Positions 41,443 through 51,055 of a stretch of DNA of 58,390 bases are shown in pieces. The DNA is from Thermoplasmatales archaeon. GTDB lineage: Archaea > Thermoplasmatota > Thermoplasmata > Thermoplasmatales > GCA-001856825. Numbering within the stretch: position 1 is the stretch's first letter; each line of letters starts with the position of its first letter. The DNA is taken from positions 1 through 58,390 of the forward strand of contig JAJSLL010000011.1 in NCBI GenBank assembly GCA_026127935.1, written 5' to 3'. The translations under genes and the position numbers were made by a program. The notes under the pieces are model-generated. The model was given only the letters and a program-made list of their open reading frames with translations. It did not search any database and was not told where the DNA came from.

Positions 41443-42513
41443 TTGAAAACGCACATAAAACTATTCATACCGGGACCTACCGAAGTGAGGGAAGACGTAC
41501 TCAGGGAAATGACAAAGCCACAAATTGGTCACAGGACCAAGGAGATGTCTGAATTATATGAAAGAATTCATAACAATCTACAAAAATATTTTAACACCAA
41601 GAACGAAGTCATGGTATTCACCGCCTCCGGGACAGGGATGATGGAGGGAAGCATAAGGAACACGATTCAGAGTGATGTCCTTCATTTGACCAACGGCTCG
41701 TTCAGTGAAAGGTGGCTCGAAGTTTCGAAAGCAAACGGAAAGAATGCAGACTCCATTAAATATGAATGGGGTGTAGCGCCTAAGGCGATGGATCTAGAAG
41801 AAAGATTGGCCGGAAAGAGAACCGAAGGTATTGCTCTCACCCATAACGAAACTAGCACGGGTGTCAGAACTCCGATAGAAGATTTCTACAGAATTGCTCA
41901 CGAACACAACTCGCTTTTTCTGGTAGATGCTGTGAGCTCGCTTGCTGGCGACACTATAGATGTAAACAAGACCGACGTGATTTTTGCATCTTCACAGAAG
42001 GCATTTGGGCTTCCTCCAGGATTGGTAATTACATTCATCAGTCCGGAAGCAATGGAAAAAACAATGACCGTCAAGGGAAGAGGATACTACTTTGATTTTA
42101 TCTCCATGAAGGAGGATTACGATGCACGAAAGCAGATTCCTGCTACACCCGCAATTCCCCTTTTCTATTCTCTGGACTATCAATTGGAAAAAATGCTTCA
42201 GGAGGGAAGAGAAAATCGATTTAGACGGCATAAGGAGATGGCCGCAATGGTTCAGAAGTGGGGGAGAGAAAACTTTTCTTTGTTTGCGGAGCCAGGGTAC
42301 GAATCTGTAACTTTGACAGTAGTGAATAATACCAGGAACTTAAATATAGAAAACGTGAGGAAATTGCTTCGTTCAAAAGGTATGGAAATCTCGAACGGGT
42401 ATGGAAAGCTAAAGGAGAAAACGTTCAGGATAGCTCATATGGGCGACTTGACCCCCGTGGAAGTGGGGGAACTGCTAAATGCAATGGACGAAATAATCGG
42501 GTTGAAACAATGA
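41443..42513 (+). CDS. Class V aminotransferase (serine-pyruvate/phosphoserine type)
   Basis: The 356-residue PLP enzyme has FIPGPTEVREDVLREM at the start, FTASGTGMMEGSIRN, VDAVSSLAGDTIDV and the PLP lysine K186 in FASSQKAFGLPPG. It belongs to the serine-pyruvate/alanine-glyoxylate group. Because it overlaps the SerA-like gene by four bases (ATGA), it probably works as the transaminase of serine synthesis from 3-phosphohydroxypyruvate. Start at TTG 41443 with TTATTCTAT about 25 bases upstream. Confidence 0.87.
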   Translation: MKTHIKLFIPGPTEVREDVLREMTKPQIGHRTKEMSELYERIHNNLQKYFNTKNEVMVFTASGTGMMEGSIRNTIQSDVLHLTNGSFSERWLEVSKANGKNADSIKYEWGVAPKAMDLEERLAGKRTEGIALTHNETSTGVRTPIEDFYRIAHEHNSLFLVDAVSSLAGDTIDVNKTDVIFASSQKAFGLPPGLVITFISPEAMEKTMTVKGRGYYFDFISMKEDYDARKQIPATPAIPLFYSLDYQLEKMLQEGRENRFRRHKEMAAMVQKWGRENFSLFAEPGYESVTLTVVNNTRNLNIENVRKLLRSKGMEISNGYGKLKEKTFRIAHMGDLTPVEVGELLNAMDEIIGLKQ

Positions 42514-43418
42514 GAATTTTAATAGCAGACCAAATCCACCCTGAAGGGGTCTCTTATTTGAAGAGTGCAGGATTCGATGTAGAGGAGAAACTCGACCTCA
42601 GTAATGATGAACTGATGAAAGAGATCCCAACCTATGATGCATTAATCGTGAGAAGCAAGACAAAGGTTACAAAAGAAATTATCCAAGCAGGAACGAATCT
42701 GTTGGTTATTGGTAGAGCTGGAGTCGGCCTCGACAACGTGGATGTTGTCTCAGCAAAGGAGAGAAATATCAAAGTCCTCAACACTCCCGACGTAAGTACA
42801 ACATCTGTTGCAGAGCTGGTAATGGGGTTCATGATATCAGAATTGAGACACATTCCGCAGGCGACTGCGTCAATAAAATCAGGTGAGTGGAAAAAAGAAA
42901 GGTTCGCAGGAAAAGAGCTCGCCGGTAAGACACTCGGCATTGTAGGTATAGGGAGGATTGGAAACGCTGTAGCAAAGAGAGCAGCAGCTTTCGACATGGA
43001 AGTCATTGGATTCGATCCATACGTGAACAACTCAGAAAGAATACAAAGCGTAAATTTCGACACCCTATTGAGAAAATCTGATGTGGTATCATTTCACGTT
43101 CCCTTAACGGAGAGTACTTATCACATGCTGTCACTAAAAGAGATAAGGAAAATGAAGAAAGGGGTAGTGATCATAAATGCTTCGAGGGGAGGGATCATAG
43201 ACGAGGAGGGACTGAAGCAAGGGCTCGATGAAGGAATAGTGGGAGCTGTTGCGCTAGACACATTCGAGTTCGAAAAGCCTTTTTCAACGGTACTGGCCCG
43301 TTACGAAAACTTCATTGCAACTCCCCACATTGGGGCCCAGACGGAGGAGGCACAAAGGAGGGCAGGTATAGAAATTGCCAAGGTACTTGTTAACTATCTT
43401 AGGGACAATAAGAGCTGA
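42510..43418 (+). CDS. serA: D-3-phosphoglycerate dehydrogenase-like (SerA, short form)
   Basis: The 302-residue D-isomer-specific 2-hydroxyacid dehydrogenase has GRAGVGLDNVDVV, the NAD motif GIVGIGRIGNAVAKRA, NASRGGIIDEEGL and TPHIGAQTEEAQ with the catalytic His. It lacks the ACT domain of longer SerA, so feedback control by serine is probably absent. Position in an operon with a class V aminotransferase and DUF1015 supports serine synthesis, though other hydroxyacids cannot be excluded. Confidence 0.88.
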   Translation: MRILIADQIHPEGVSYLKSAGFDVEEKLDLSNDELMKEIPTYDALIVRSKTKVTKEIIQAGTNLLVIGRAGVGLDNVDVVSAKERNIKVLNTPDVSTTSVAELVMGFMISELRHIPQATASIKSGEWKKERFAGKELAGKTLGIVGIGRIGNAVAKRAAAFDMEVIGFDPYVNNSERIQSVNFDTLLRKSDVVSFHVPLTESTYHMLSLKEIRKMKKGVVIINASRGGIIDEEGLKQGLDEGIVGAVALDTFEFEKPFSTVLARYENFIATPHIGAQTEEAQRRAGIEIAKVLVNYLRDNKS

Positions 43419-43422
43419 ATTT

Positions 43423-44598
43423 ATGGTTGAAGTTCTACCATTCAAAGGATTGGGGTTCAAGCCCGGTAATCTTAAGGAAATCATAACTGAGCCCTATGAC
43501 AAGATACCAAATGACCTGCAAAGGACATACTACGAACGCAGCGAGAACAATTTCATACGCCTGAACCTTCCTACTGGTACTGACCCCTACAATTCCGCCA
43601 AAAAAACACTCGAAGAATGGAGAAATAATGAGACACTGAAGGAGGATCAGTCGCCGTTCTTTTATGAATATATCGAAGAATTCAACATATATGGAGTAAA
43701 GAGGAAAAGGACCGGACTGTTTGCAATAGTAAGATTGGAAGATTATGGTGAGAAAAACATATTTCGGCATGAGAGGACATTCTTGAACCCCAAAGACGAT
43801 AGATTGAAAATGCTCAGAGCAACACAAACAGATCTGGAACCGATTCTTTTCCTGTATGACGATGTTAACATGGAAGTGATGAAGATAATCGACTCAGTGG
43901 ATAAAGAGAACGAGTCTGATTTTGTGGACGAAAACGGAACAAGGCATATCCTCAAAAGATTTGAGTCTCCTGAAATTACCTCCTTTTTTAAACAGAAAAA
44001 ACTTGTAATTGCAGATGGACACCACAGGTACGAATCTGCATTGGCATACGGCAAGGAAATGGGATTCACTGGTGGCACCGGATATGTGATGGCTGTGCTT
44101 GTGAACAGGTATGATCCGGGTTTGGTTGTCATTGCTACTCATAGATTGGTACAATCTGGAACTCTTCCCGCTGAAAAGCTTCTAGAAGGCCTGAAGGAGA
44201 ACTTCGTGATAGAAGAAATAGATAAGATGGAAGTTTTGGATCCACTGAGGAGCGATATCATATTCTACTACAAGGACCACTATTTTTCCCTTACCCCTAA
44301 TGAGAATTTGCTAGCTTCATTGACTAACGTAGAGAAGCTCAATGCTTCATTACTAAACATGTTGATTGTTCCCCAGATCGCTAAATTATCAGAAGGAAAT
44401 CCTATTACATATACTAGAAGTGCTTCCGACGCCATTAGAAAAGTCGATGATGGTGAAGCTCGATACGCATTCTTATTGAAACCCATTGATCCAGGTAGGG
44501 TATGGGAAGTAGCTATTGAGGGGAAAGTTATGCCAGAAAAGTCAACCGATTTTTTTCCAAAGCTCGCATCAGGGTTGAAAATGTTTCGGTTGAATTAG
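43423..44598 (+). CDS. DUF1015 family protein
   Basis: The 391-residue protein begins MVEVLPFKGLGFKPGNLKEI and has ITEPYDKI, the GHHRYESALAYGKEMG-like DGHHRYE motif and NPITYTRSASDAI, diagnostic of DUF1015. I use the ATG at 43423, five bases after the serA stop, rather than the open frame from 43375. DUF1015 genes often lie beside serA and aminotransferase genes; a role in serine metabolism has been proposed but the reaction is not certain. Confidence 0.88.
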   Translation: MVEVLPFKGLGFKPGNLKEIITEPYDKIPNDLQRTYYERSENNFIRLNLPTGTDPYNSAKKTLEEWRNNETLKEDQSPFFYEYIEEFNIYGVKRKRTGLFAIVRLEDYGEKNIFRHERTFLNPKDDRLKMLRATQTDLEPILFLYDDVNMEVMKIIDSVDKENESDFVDENGTRHILKRFESPEITSFFKQKKLVIADGHHRYESALAYGKEMGFTGGTGYVMAVLVNRYDPGLVVIATHRLVQSGTLPAEKLLEGLKENFVIEEIDKMEVLDPLRSDIIFYYKDHYFSLTPNENLLASLTNVEKLNASLLNMLIVPQIAKLSEGNPITYTRSASDAIRKVDDGEARYAFLLKPIDPGRVWEVAIEGKVMPEKSTDFFPKLASGLKMFRLN

Positions 44599-44820
44599 TG
44601 ATTGTTGAAAGCATCCTAGGTTTATTCGGTACCGGTTAAGAGCCTGAAGAAAAAGAATTTCTGAATGAGGAGGAGAGGTTGGAAATTAGTTATAACAATG
44701 TGAGTGATCTCTACACTCAATAGTTACTGTTTAAGATAACCCATAATATTCTTTCTTTAACGAATACAGAGTTGATTCAACCGGAACAATACATTTATTT
44801 GAAAGTCTATATCTAACATT

Positions 44821-45726
44821 GTGAATAGTTCGATCAAGGATGGGGTCTGGAAGATCATTGCAACCATTGCTATTTCGGTAGCAGTCCTTTATGCTGCAAG
44901 TTTTCTCCTCAGATACTACACAAACTCCTACCCACAGTTAATAAGGTACCATTATCTCAGTTATATCCAGGACGCAATCGCAGCAGTTATCGCCGTCGGT
45001 CTTGCGATTGCAGTGGTCAGGATCATTGGTCACCTAATTAGTTCCTATGCAGAAAAAACCGAGGGGAGGAGGAACCTTAGAGGTGTTTTTATTCTTATAC
45101 GGATTGTAATCTATGCGGCTGTAATATTCTGGTTCCTTTCTTATATTGGAATCAACCTTGCTGGAGCACTTGTTGGTGGTGCGATTGGAGGAATAGTTAT
45201 AGGCTTTGCAGTTCAATCAATAGCCTCGAGCATTCTTTCTGGAATAATGATAACTGGTGGAGGATTTGTGAAACCAGGAGATGCTGTTTCAGTTTATTCC
45301 TGGTTATTTGGACAGACTATAACCGGAAAAGTCGAAGAAGTAAAGTTGCTCCATACCAGAATCAGGAACTCTTTAGGACAAACTTTCTTGCTCCCAAACG
45401 GTGCGCTATTTGGGAGTACGATTTTCACACCACTTGGGATAGGGAGGAATCTTTCGTTTGCTCTTACCGTCATAATGCCTGCGGATATCCCAGCAGATAA
45501 ACTAGTGGAGAAAGTAAAGTCAGCGTTGCAAGATGCTTCAGTCAAGCTTACTGATTCCACAGCAGACATCTATCTTATTGCAAAGAACAGCGGATCAAAC
45601 ACATTCTCAGTCGTGATCAAATTCTCAGAAATCGAAAAACTATCATCATATCAGGATTTAATAAACACGATTTTCGATAGAGAGTACTGGGTTATCAAGA
45701 ACACCGCGACGATCGGCAAAAAGTAG
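44821..45726 (+). CDS. MscS-family mechanosensitive channel
   Basis: The 301-residue protein has three N-terminal membrane helices and the MscS core: GALVGGAIGGIVIGFAVQSIASSILSGI (pore helix) followed by the beta domain with KPGDAVSVY, GKVEEVKLLHTRIRN and LPNGALFGSTI. It opens under membrane tension to release solutes. It starts at GTG 44821, about 25 bases after TACATTTATTTG. The preceding 220 bases hold no gene that I can support. Confidence 0.92.
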   Translation: MNSSIKDGVWKIIATIAISVAVLYAASFLLRYYTNSYPQLIRYHYLSYIQDAIAAVIAVGLAIAVVRIIGHLISSYAEKTEGRRNLRGVFILIRIVIYAAVIFWFLSYIGINLAGALVGGAIGGIVIGFAVQSIASSILSGIMITGGGFVKPGDAVSVYSWLFGQTITGKVEEVKLLHTRIRNSLGQTFLLPNGALFGSTIFTPLGIGRNLSFALTVIMPADIPADKLVEKVKSALQDASVKLTDSTADIYLIAKNSGSNTFSVVIKFSEIEKLSSYQDLINTIFDREYWVIKNTATIGKK

Positions 45727-45901
45727 TATACTCAGGTGCTGAATTCCTTTGCGATACTCAAATCAATGTCCTGTTATTTCGTGTTTAATGTACACCTAAT
45801 TTGTTTGGAGCCATAGATCATTCACCTCTTTTAAATCTGCATCCGCTGTCTCAAACATACCACAGGTATCACTTATATGCCCAAGTTTGCATCACCAAAG
45901 T

Positions 45902-47383
45902 ATGAAACTTCTTATAGAGGGGGAATGGAGAGAATCCAGCTCAGGTCTGATGCAGGACAAGATAAATCCTAGCACGGGTGAAAAGATGGCTGAATTCCCA
46001 CTTGCAACGAAAGATGATGTGGGGATGGCTATCTCTGCAGCTGCAGACGCATTCGAAAACTGGTACTATGCTGCTTCGAAGGAGCGGGGTAGAATTCTGT
46101 TCAAAGCTTCTTTACTCATTGAGGGAAGAAGAAAGGAGCTTGAGGACATCCTGATATCAGAGAATGGCAAACCTTCCCTCGAAGCAAAGGAGGAAGTAGA
46201 CGGAGTCATAGACCAGATCAAGTACTACTCTGGATTTGAGCGGAAGATTAGTGGAGACTTGCTCGAAGGTCCCGGAAGTGAGGAAAAACTTTTCTTGCAC
46301 AAAGTGCCCTATGGAGTTGTAGTGGCACTTACGCCCTGGAATTTTCCAGCTGCCATGGTTGCCAGAAAACTGACCCCTGCCCTTCTGACCGGGAATACTG
46401 TCGTTCTAAAACCAAGCAGTGACACTCCTCTTTCTGCAGAGTGGATTGTTAGGAGGTTCACAGAGGCCGGAATACCGAATGGAGTACTTAATCTCGTCAC
46501 TGGAAAGGGATCTGAGATAGGTGACTACATAGTTTCCCACAAGAAGGTTTCGTTAGTGAGCATGACGGGCTCCACTGAGACCGGGCAGAGAATAATGAAG
46601 AATGCAAGTGCAAATATGGCCAAACTGATTCTGGAACTTGGAGGGAAGGCACCATTCATAGTGTGGAAAGACGCAGACATTAAGAATGCGGTCAAGACTC
46701 TACTCTGGGCAAAATTCTGGAATGCTGGACAATCCTGTATTGCTGCAGAGAGACTTTATGTCCATTCTGATATTTATTCAAATTTCATAAACAAGCTGCA
46801 ACATGCACTATCCAAAATGAAAGTAGGGGACCCCAGGACATCCGATATGGGCCCTTTGATAAACAAGGGTGCATTGAACAACATGAAGGAAATTGTACAA
46901 GATTCGGTATCGAACGGAGGCAAAGTTATCTTTGGTGGAGAGCAACCAGAATTGAAGGGAAAATTTTCAAAAGGATTTTTCTTTGAACCAACCATTATAG
47001 AAAATAGTGATCAGAAGTCAAGGTTGTTCCAGGAAGAGATATTCGGGCCCATAATAGGATCTACCAGTGTATCGGACATTGAAGAAGCATTTGAGAAAGC
47101 CAACGATTCTAAGTACGGACTTGCCTCTTACCTATTTACAAACGACAACAGAATCATTATGGACTCGTTCGACAAAATCAGGTTCGGTGAATTGTATGTT
47201 AACATGCCGGGTCCAGAGGCATCGAATGGATATCACACGGGTTTCAGATTGACTGGACAGGCTGGAGAAGGGAGCACTCACGGCATTGAAGAGTACCTGA
47301 AGATAAAGAACATTTACGTGAACTATTCACGAAAAGATCTCGAAATTGAGACGGTAAGGGAAGAGATCCTGAAGCCATCCTAG
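45902..47383 (+). CDS. NAD(P)-dependent aldehyde dehydrogenase
   Basis: The 493-residue protein has VALTPWNFPAAMVARKL, SMTGSTETGQ, the catalytic Glu245 in LILELGGKAPF and Cys279 in NAGQSCIAAER, as in the ALDH superfamily. The start at 45902 rather than 45887 is chosen for the TATA-like ACTTATATG about 26 bases upstream. In Thermoplasmatales, aldehyde dehydrogenases act in the non-phosphorylated Entner-Doudoroff route (glyceraldehyde to glycerate) or on succinate semialdehyde; sequence alone does not decide. Confidence 0.9.
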   Translation: MKLLIEGEWRESSSGLMQDKINPSTGEKMAEFPLATKDDVGMAISAAADAFENWYYAASKERGRILFKASLLIEGRRKELEDILISENGKPSLEAKEEVDGVIDQIKYYSGFERKISGDLLEGPGSEEKLFLHKVPYGVVVALTPWNFPAAMVARKLTPALLTGNTVVLKPSSDTPLSAEWIVRRFTEAGIPNGVLNLVTGKGSEIGDYIVSHKKVSLVSMTGSTETGQRIMKNASANMAKLILELGGKAPFIVWKDADIKNAVKTLLWAKFWNAGQSCIAAERLYVHSDIYSNFINKLQHALSKMKVGDPRTSDMGPLINKGALNNMKEIVQDSVSNGGKVIFGGEQPELKGKFSKGFFFEPTIIENSDQKSRLFQEEIFGPIIGSTSVSDIEEAFEKANDSKYGLASYLFTNDNRIIMDSFDKIRFGELYVNMPGPEASNGYHTGFRLTGQAGEGSTHGIEEYLKIKNIYVNYSRKDLEIETVREEILKPS

Positions 47384-47733
47384 GGGTAGATACGGTTCAA
47401 GCAAACAGTAATTCGCATCGAAGGTTCACATTCTTATTTCATCCTTCTAATCACGATCTCAAAAGATCAATTCCGAGATGATTTTTTTTTGCACAGTTCT
47501 TCACAGTTGAAAGCGTCGCTTCATCTTTCAATGAATCACCATCATGTGAACGAGCGGATTTACCTTTTCTGATTTGATTAATTTTCAAATCTCGGAAGTT
47601 TTTGCAGAGGGTTCAGACGGTTTCACACATTTGAATTCTATTTTCTTGTTCGCAATCGCGGTGTCATCACGCCTTTAAAATGCAACGTGCTTACATTGAA
47701 AACTTCAAGAACTTTTTGGAACGCAGTATGGAA
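47384..47733. other. Gene-free region between aldehyde dehydrogenase and MFS gene
   Basis: About 350 bases between convergent genes. A run of T at about 47482-47489 could end the ALDH transcript. I see no coding frame with sense and no stable RNA fold on either strand. Confidence 0.5.
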
Positions 47734-49029
47734 TCAGATACGATCCACTTGAGATTCGCTGAGTTGTTCTCCCCTGATCTTCATTTTCTCTCTGAATTTC
47801 AAAATGTCCTTTGGAATTATGAATATTAGTAGTGTGAAAACAATTCCACAAAATATCCAGGTCACTGAGCTGACAACAGTGATTGCGAACTGAAGTGATA
47901 TGGCAGTAGCCACAATTCCGACTATTCCAGGTCCGAATGCACTCCCAGCACTTGCAAAGAAATTAAGATACGCGGTCGCGCTCCCCCGCAGTTCTGGTTC
48001 AATTATATCCATGACTCCTGCATTCACACTAGGTCCCGCCATAGGTAGTACAAATGCAGTAATGACCCCAAGCACGTAGAAGCGGTCAACCGAAGTTGTG
48101 TACATAGTAAGAAAGATGAGAATTGCAGACAAGAACACAACAACCGTTCCGAGGATTGCTCTTCCGCTTGATATCTTCTTGAACAGAAGGTCGCTTAGAT
48201 ACCCAGAGACTAAGTTGCCCGCGACCATTGAAAGTATCCACATTAAAAGTACCACAGTTATCGTAAATGACGGTATTTTCCTGACAATGGCCATATAGGT
48301 GATTATCCAGAAGCTTATCGCAGTCCAGGGAATGGTCCCGAAGAATCCCTGGATGAAAAGAAGGAGAAGAGATCTGTTCGTAAGTATCTTCTTGATGTCT
48401 GAGAGCTTGACCTTGTATATATCCGAGGCAACATGACCTTGCAGTTCAGGCTCAGATGATCCTCTTGGAATTTCTTTTACCAGAAAGAAGATCAGTGCTC
48501 CGACTGCAAGACTGAGTCCGGCTGTGATAAAGAATGAATATCTCCAGTTCAGTCCAGCCCCAATGACTGTAAGGGGAATGACTATGCCAAGGAGATATCC
48601 AATTGGACTAGCAGCATTGATCACACCCATTGCCTTTCCCCTGCTCTTTGGTTCAAAATAATCCGCTGTGAGAGTGTAAGCTCCTGATGGGAGAGGATAG
48701 CCGATTCCGGTCAGAATCCTCGTCACGAATAACTGAGAAAATATCCTGGATAGAGCGTTGATCCATGTAGTTGCTCCCAGAATCACTGCCATTAGGACTG
48801 TAAGAAGTTTTCTTGAGTATTTATCGTACAAATACCCCCAGAATGGATAAAGAACAGTTCCAACTATCAACGTGGAAGTTACTAGCAGTCCAAGAATTGC
48901 ATCGGTAACGTGGTACTCCTGGATAAGCTGTGGTTCCACCGCTGATATTACGTAGGTGTCTGCAGATTGTATCATGAGAAAAGCTGACAAAACGGTAACA
49001 ACACCCCATTTGTACCTGCTTTTGCTCAT
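47734..49029 (-). CDS. Major facilitator superfamily transporter
   Basis: The 431-residue protein has about twelve hydrophobic helices and the MFS loop signature GYLYDKYSRKLLTVL between helices 2 and 3; a central loop of about 30 charged residues separates the halves. A substrate such as a sugar acid or aromatic acid is typical for this subgroup. It is divergent from the small gene at 49174 and faces the sugar genes, so it may serve them. Confidence 0.87.
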   Translation of the reverse strand: MSKSRYKWGVVTVLSAFLMIQSADTYVISAVEPQLIQEYHVTDAILGLLVTSTLIVGTVLYPFWGYLYDKYSRKLLTVLMAVILGATTWINALSRIFSQLFVTRILTGIGYPLPSGAYTLTADYFEPKSRGKAMGVINAASPIGYLLGIVIPLTVIGAGLNWRYSFFITAGLSLAVGALIFFLVKEIPRGSSEPELQGHVASDIYKVKLSDIKKILTNRSLLLLFIQGFFGTIPWTAISFWIITYMAIVRKIPSFTITVVLLMWILSMVAGNLVSGYLSDLLFKKISSGRAILGTVVVFLSAILIFLTMYTTSVDRFYVLGVITAFVLPMAGPSVNAGVMDIIEPELRGSATAYLNFFASAGSAFGPGIVGIVATAISLQFAITVVSSVTWIFCGIVFTLLIFIIPKDILKFREKMKIRGEQLSESQVDRI

Positions 49030-49173
49030 TCTCTCGTATATTTTTTAAACCGTATTAATAATTTTTTACGATTTTTCTTTTGCTGTTAATGAGTCTAAAA
49101 AATATAAGGCAAGATAAATATTTATTCATACTAAAAATTTTCATATTAGAAAAAGAATACAAAATGGATATAC

Positions 49174-49515
49174 TTGCCAGTTCAATACTTGAAAAACAGT
49201 TTTAAAAAGATCGATGACAGAACAATAGAGTTCAAAATCAAGAATATGGAAGGATCTGCAAGAGTGAACATATCGCCGTCCATCTACTTGGATGGTAACG
49301 ACATCTCTGCTGGAAGCACTGTGAGCACTAAAGAAGGGGATTTTGAAGCTGTTAGAAAGAACATGGACCTGGACATTTTGCTGGGTGAATCTATTGCTAT
49401 GAGATCAGTCTTAGAAAGACCTCTCAATCCGGGAAGTCATAAAATCAAGGTAATCATCGGAGTTAACTTTCCGCTCTGGACTACATTTGAGTTAGAATTC
49501 AAGGTGAAGGTATAA
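49174..49515 (+). CDS. Small beta-sandwich protein, possibly DUF6379/C-glycoside deglycosidase beta-like
   Basis: The 113-residue protein is all-beta in appearance (ARVNISPSIYLDGNDISAGS, MRSVLERPLNPGSHKIKVII, LWTTFELEFKVKV). The pattern with SIYLDGxD early and RPLNPGSHKI late resembles the small beta subunits that pair with sugar isomerase-like C-glycoside deglycosidases. The neighbour genes are sugar enzymes, but its partner is not obvious here. TTG start with a TATA-like stretch upstream. Confidence 0.5.
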   Translation: MPVQYLKNSFKKIDDRTIEFKIKNMEGSARVNISPSIYLDGNDISAGSTVSTKEGDFEAVRKNMDLDILLGESIAMRSVLERPLNPGSHKIKVIIGVNFPLWTTFELEFKVKV

Positions 49516-49518
49516 CGA

Positions 49519-50892
49519 TTAATTGAAGTGTTTGGCCATCTCCTTGTTCTCCTTTAGGCTCAATAATTCTTCAACAACTCTTTCTGCCTGTTTGTTAGTC
49601 CTTGTGCGCGGATCTGCCATCAACCATTCTAAGAGCGTCTCTTTTCCTCCGTCCGTGAAGGCTTCAAGTGCCCACTCCATTCTCTGGATTCTCGGAAGAA
49701 TCGAAAAGTTCATCACTTTCTTTGGAAGTTTTCTACCTCCGATTCTATGGATCCCCTTTCCATCAATTACCGAAGGAGTCTCAACTGCAACATTATCTCG
49801 GATTCCATCAAAAATTCCGTTATTGATAACATTGACTTGATAGTTACCTCTCACATCGTTTGCCAAAGCATTTAGTATTGGAACAACAGGTTCGTCGCTG
49901 ATTCCAGATGGAAATAGATTTGACAGAGATTCTTTTGTGTTTTCGAGAGCATTGTTTATTGATGACATATGCCTCTTCTCACTATCCAGGTAAAATTTCC
50001 AACCTATTGCAGAATCGAACCCACCGAGAGCTCCATACCATCGGACCTTTGTTCTCTGATTTCTGTGATACTTCCAGGATCCGCTCCGGACAGTATCTCC
50101 AATCGGAACTAGTCCAAATTCATTGTACATATCCACCATCGCTGGAGACATCTGAACACTCAGTGGGTTTGACCTAGTTGTAGTCAGCCACCCTTTGTAA
50201 AACGAATGGTATTCCTTGTCGACCCATTCTCGAAGGATAGGGTAAGCATTTTCTTGACGATTTTTGAACTTGGTCATCCAAATTGTGTGATTGAGACCCA
50301 TAGACTCAACTTCCATCTCCTTTTCTCTGAGTCCGACTGAACCTACGATATCCCTATAATCCATGTGACCGTGGCAGACGCCCACCAACTTTATCTTGAA
50401 CAATCGTCCGATCAAGGTCGTGAGTTCAAACACCGGATTTGAAAGTTGAAGTAGCCAAGATTCCGGGCTCAATTCTTCGACATCTTCTGCAATCTCTCTT
50501 GCAAGCTTAAGTTGGTAGTACCCCCAGATAGTATGGTAGTCAGAGACCATGTTCCACTCCACGCTATTTATCCCCCTAAAGTATCCATTTTTCTCAGAAA
50601 TGGCCCTCATCTTTTCGTAGTACTGGTGTCCTCCAGCCATTGCCGTATTTATTACGAAGTCCGAATCTTTGATGGCTTCTCTCCTGTTTTTAGTCCTGAG
50701 AACCGTCATATCAAATTTTACCTCAGCAGAATATCTCTTCGCCAGCCTGTACACTGAGTTGAGGCGATCCTCATCTATGTCCATCAGAGAGATGGTGCTT
50801 CCCTTCATTTCTGGAGTCGAGCAGAGATCGTGTATTATAGTAGAACTCCAGAACAAACTTCCTGCTCCTAGTAGTGCAATCTTTAAAGGCAC
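49519..50892 (-). CDS. Glycoside hydrolase family 4 (NAD/Mn-dependent alpha-glycosidase)
   Basis: The 457-residue protein starts with a Rossmann loop IALLGAGSLFWS, has the family motif QLSNPVFELT and the metal-binding C173-HGH in GVCHGHMDY, and NHTIWM. GH4 enzymes break glycosidic bonds by an NAD-linked oxidation/elimination route and need Mn2+. Substrate (alpha-glucoside, galacturonide or 6-phosphoglycoside) is unknown. GTG start at 50892, with TTTATTATTTTATTGG upstream; divergent from the PHP gene. Confidence 0.9.
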   Translation of the reverse strand: MPLKIALLGAGSLFWSSTIIHDLCSTPEMKGSTISLMDIDEDRLNSVYRLAKRYSAEVKFDMTVLRTKNRREAIKDSDFVINTAMAGGHQYYEKMRAISEKNGYFRGINSVEWNMVSDYHTIWGYYQLKLAREIAEDVEELSPESWLLQLSNPVFELTTLIGRLFKIKLVGVCHGHMDYRDIVGSVGLREKEMEVESMGLNHTIWMTKFKNRQENAYPILREWVDKEYHSFYKGWLTTTRSNPLSVQMSPAMVDMYNEFGLVPIGDTVRSGSWKYHRNQRTKVRWYGALGGFDSAIGWKFYLDSEKRHMSSINNALENTKESLSNLFPSGISDEPVVPILNALANDVRGNYQVNVINNGIFDGIRDNVAVETPSVIDGKGIHRIGGRKLPKKVMNFSILPRIQRMEWALEAFTDGGKETLLEWLMADPRTRTNKQAERVVEELLSLKENKEMAKHFN

Positions 50893-51055
50893 AGTAGGTC
50901 ACTCACGTCAATTATCACCAATAAAATAATAAAGGCTTCGAGAACCGCATGTTAGTTCAACATCATAATGGAAATTCATCTAAGTCTTCCCTATCTCTCT
51001 AGGTCTTGCTTCAATAAACAAGACGTTAAATTTAGGGAAGAGATGGTTCTTTGTA

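Noticed and set aside
47384-47733. Possible small gene or RNA in the ALDH-MFS gap
   Set aside because: No frame with start, promoter and sensible composition, and no clear stem pairs, were found.
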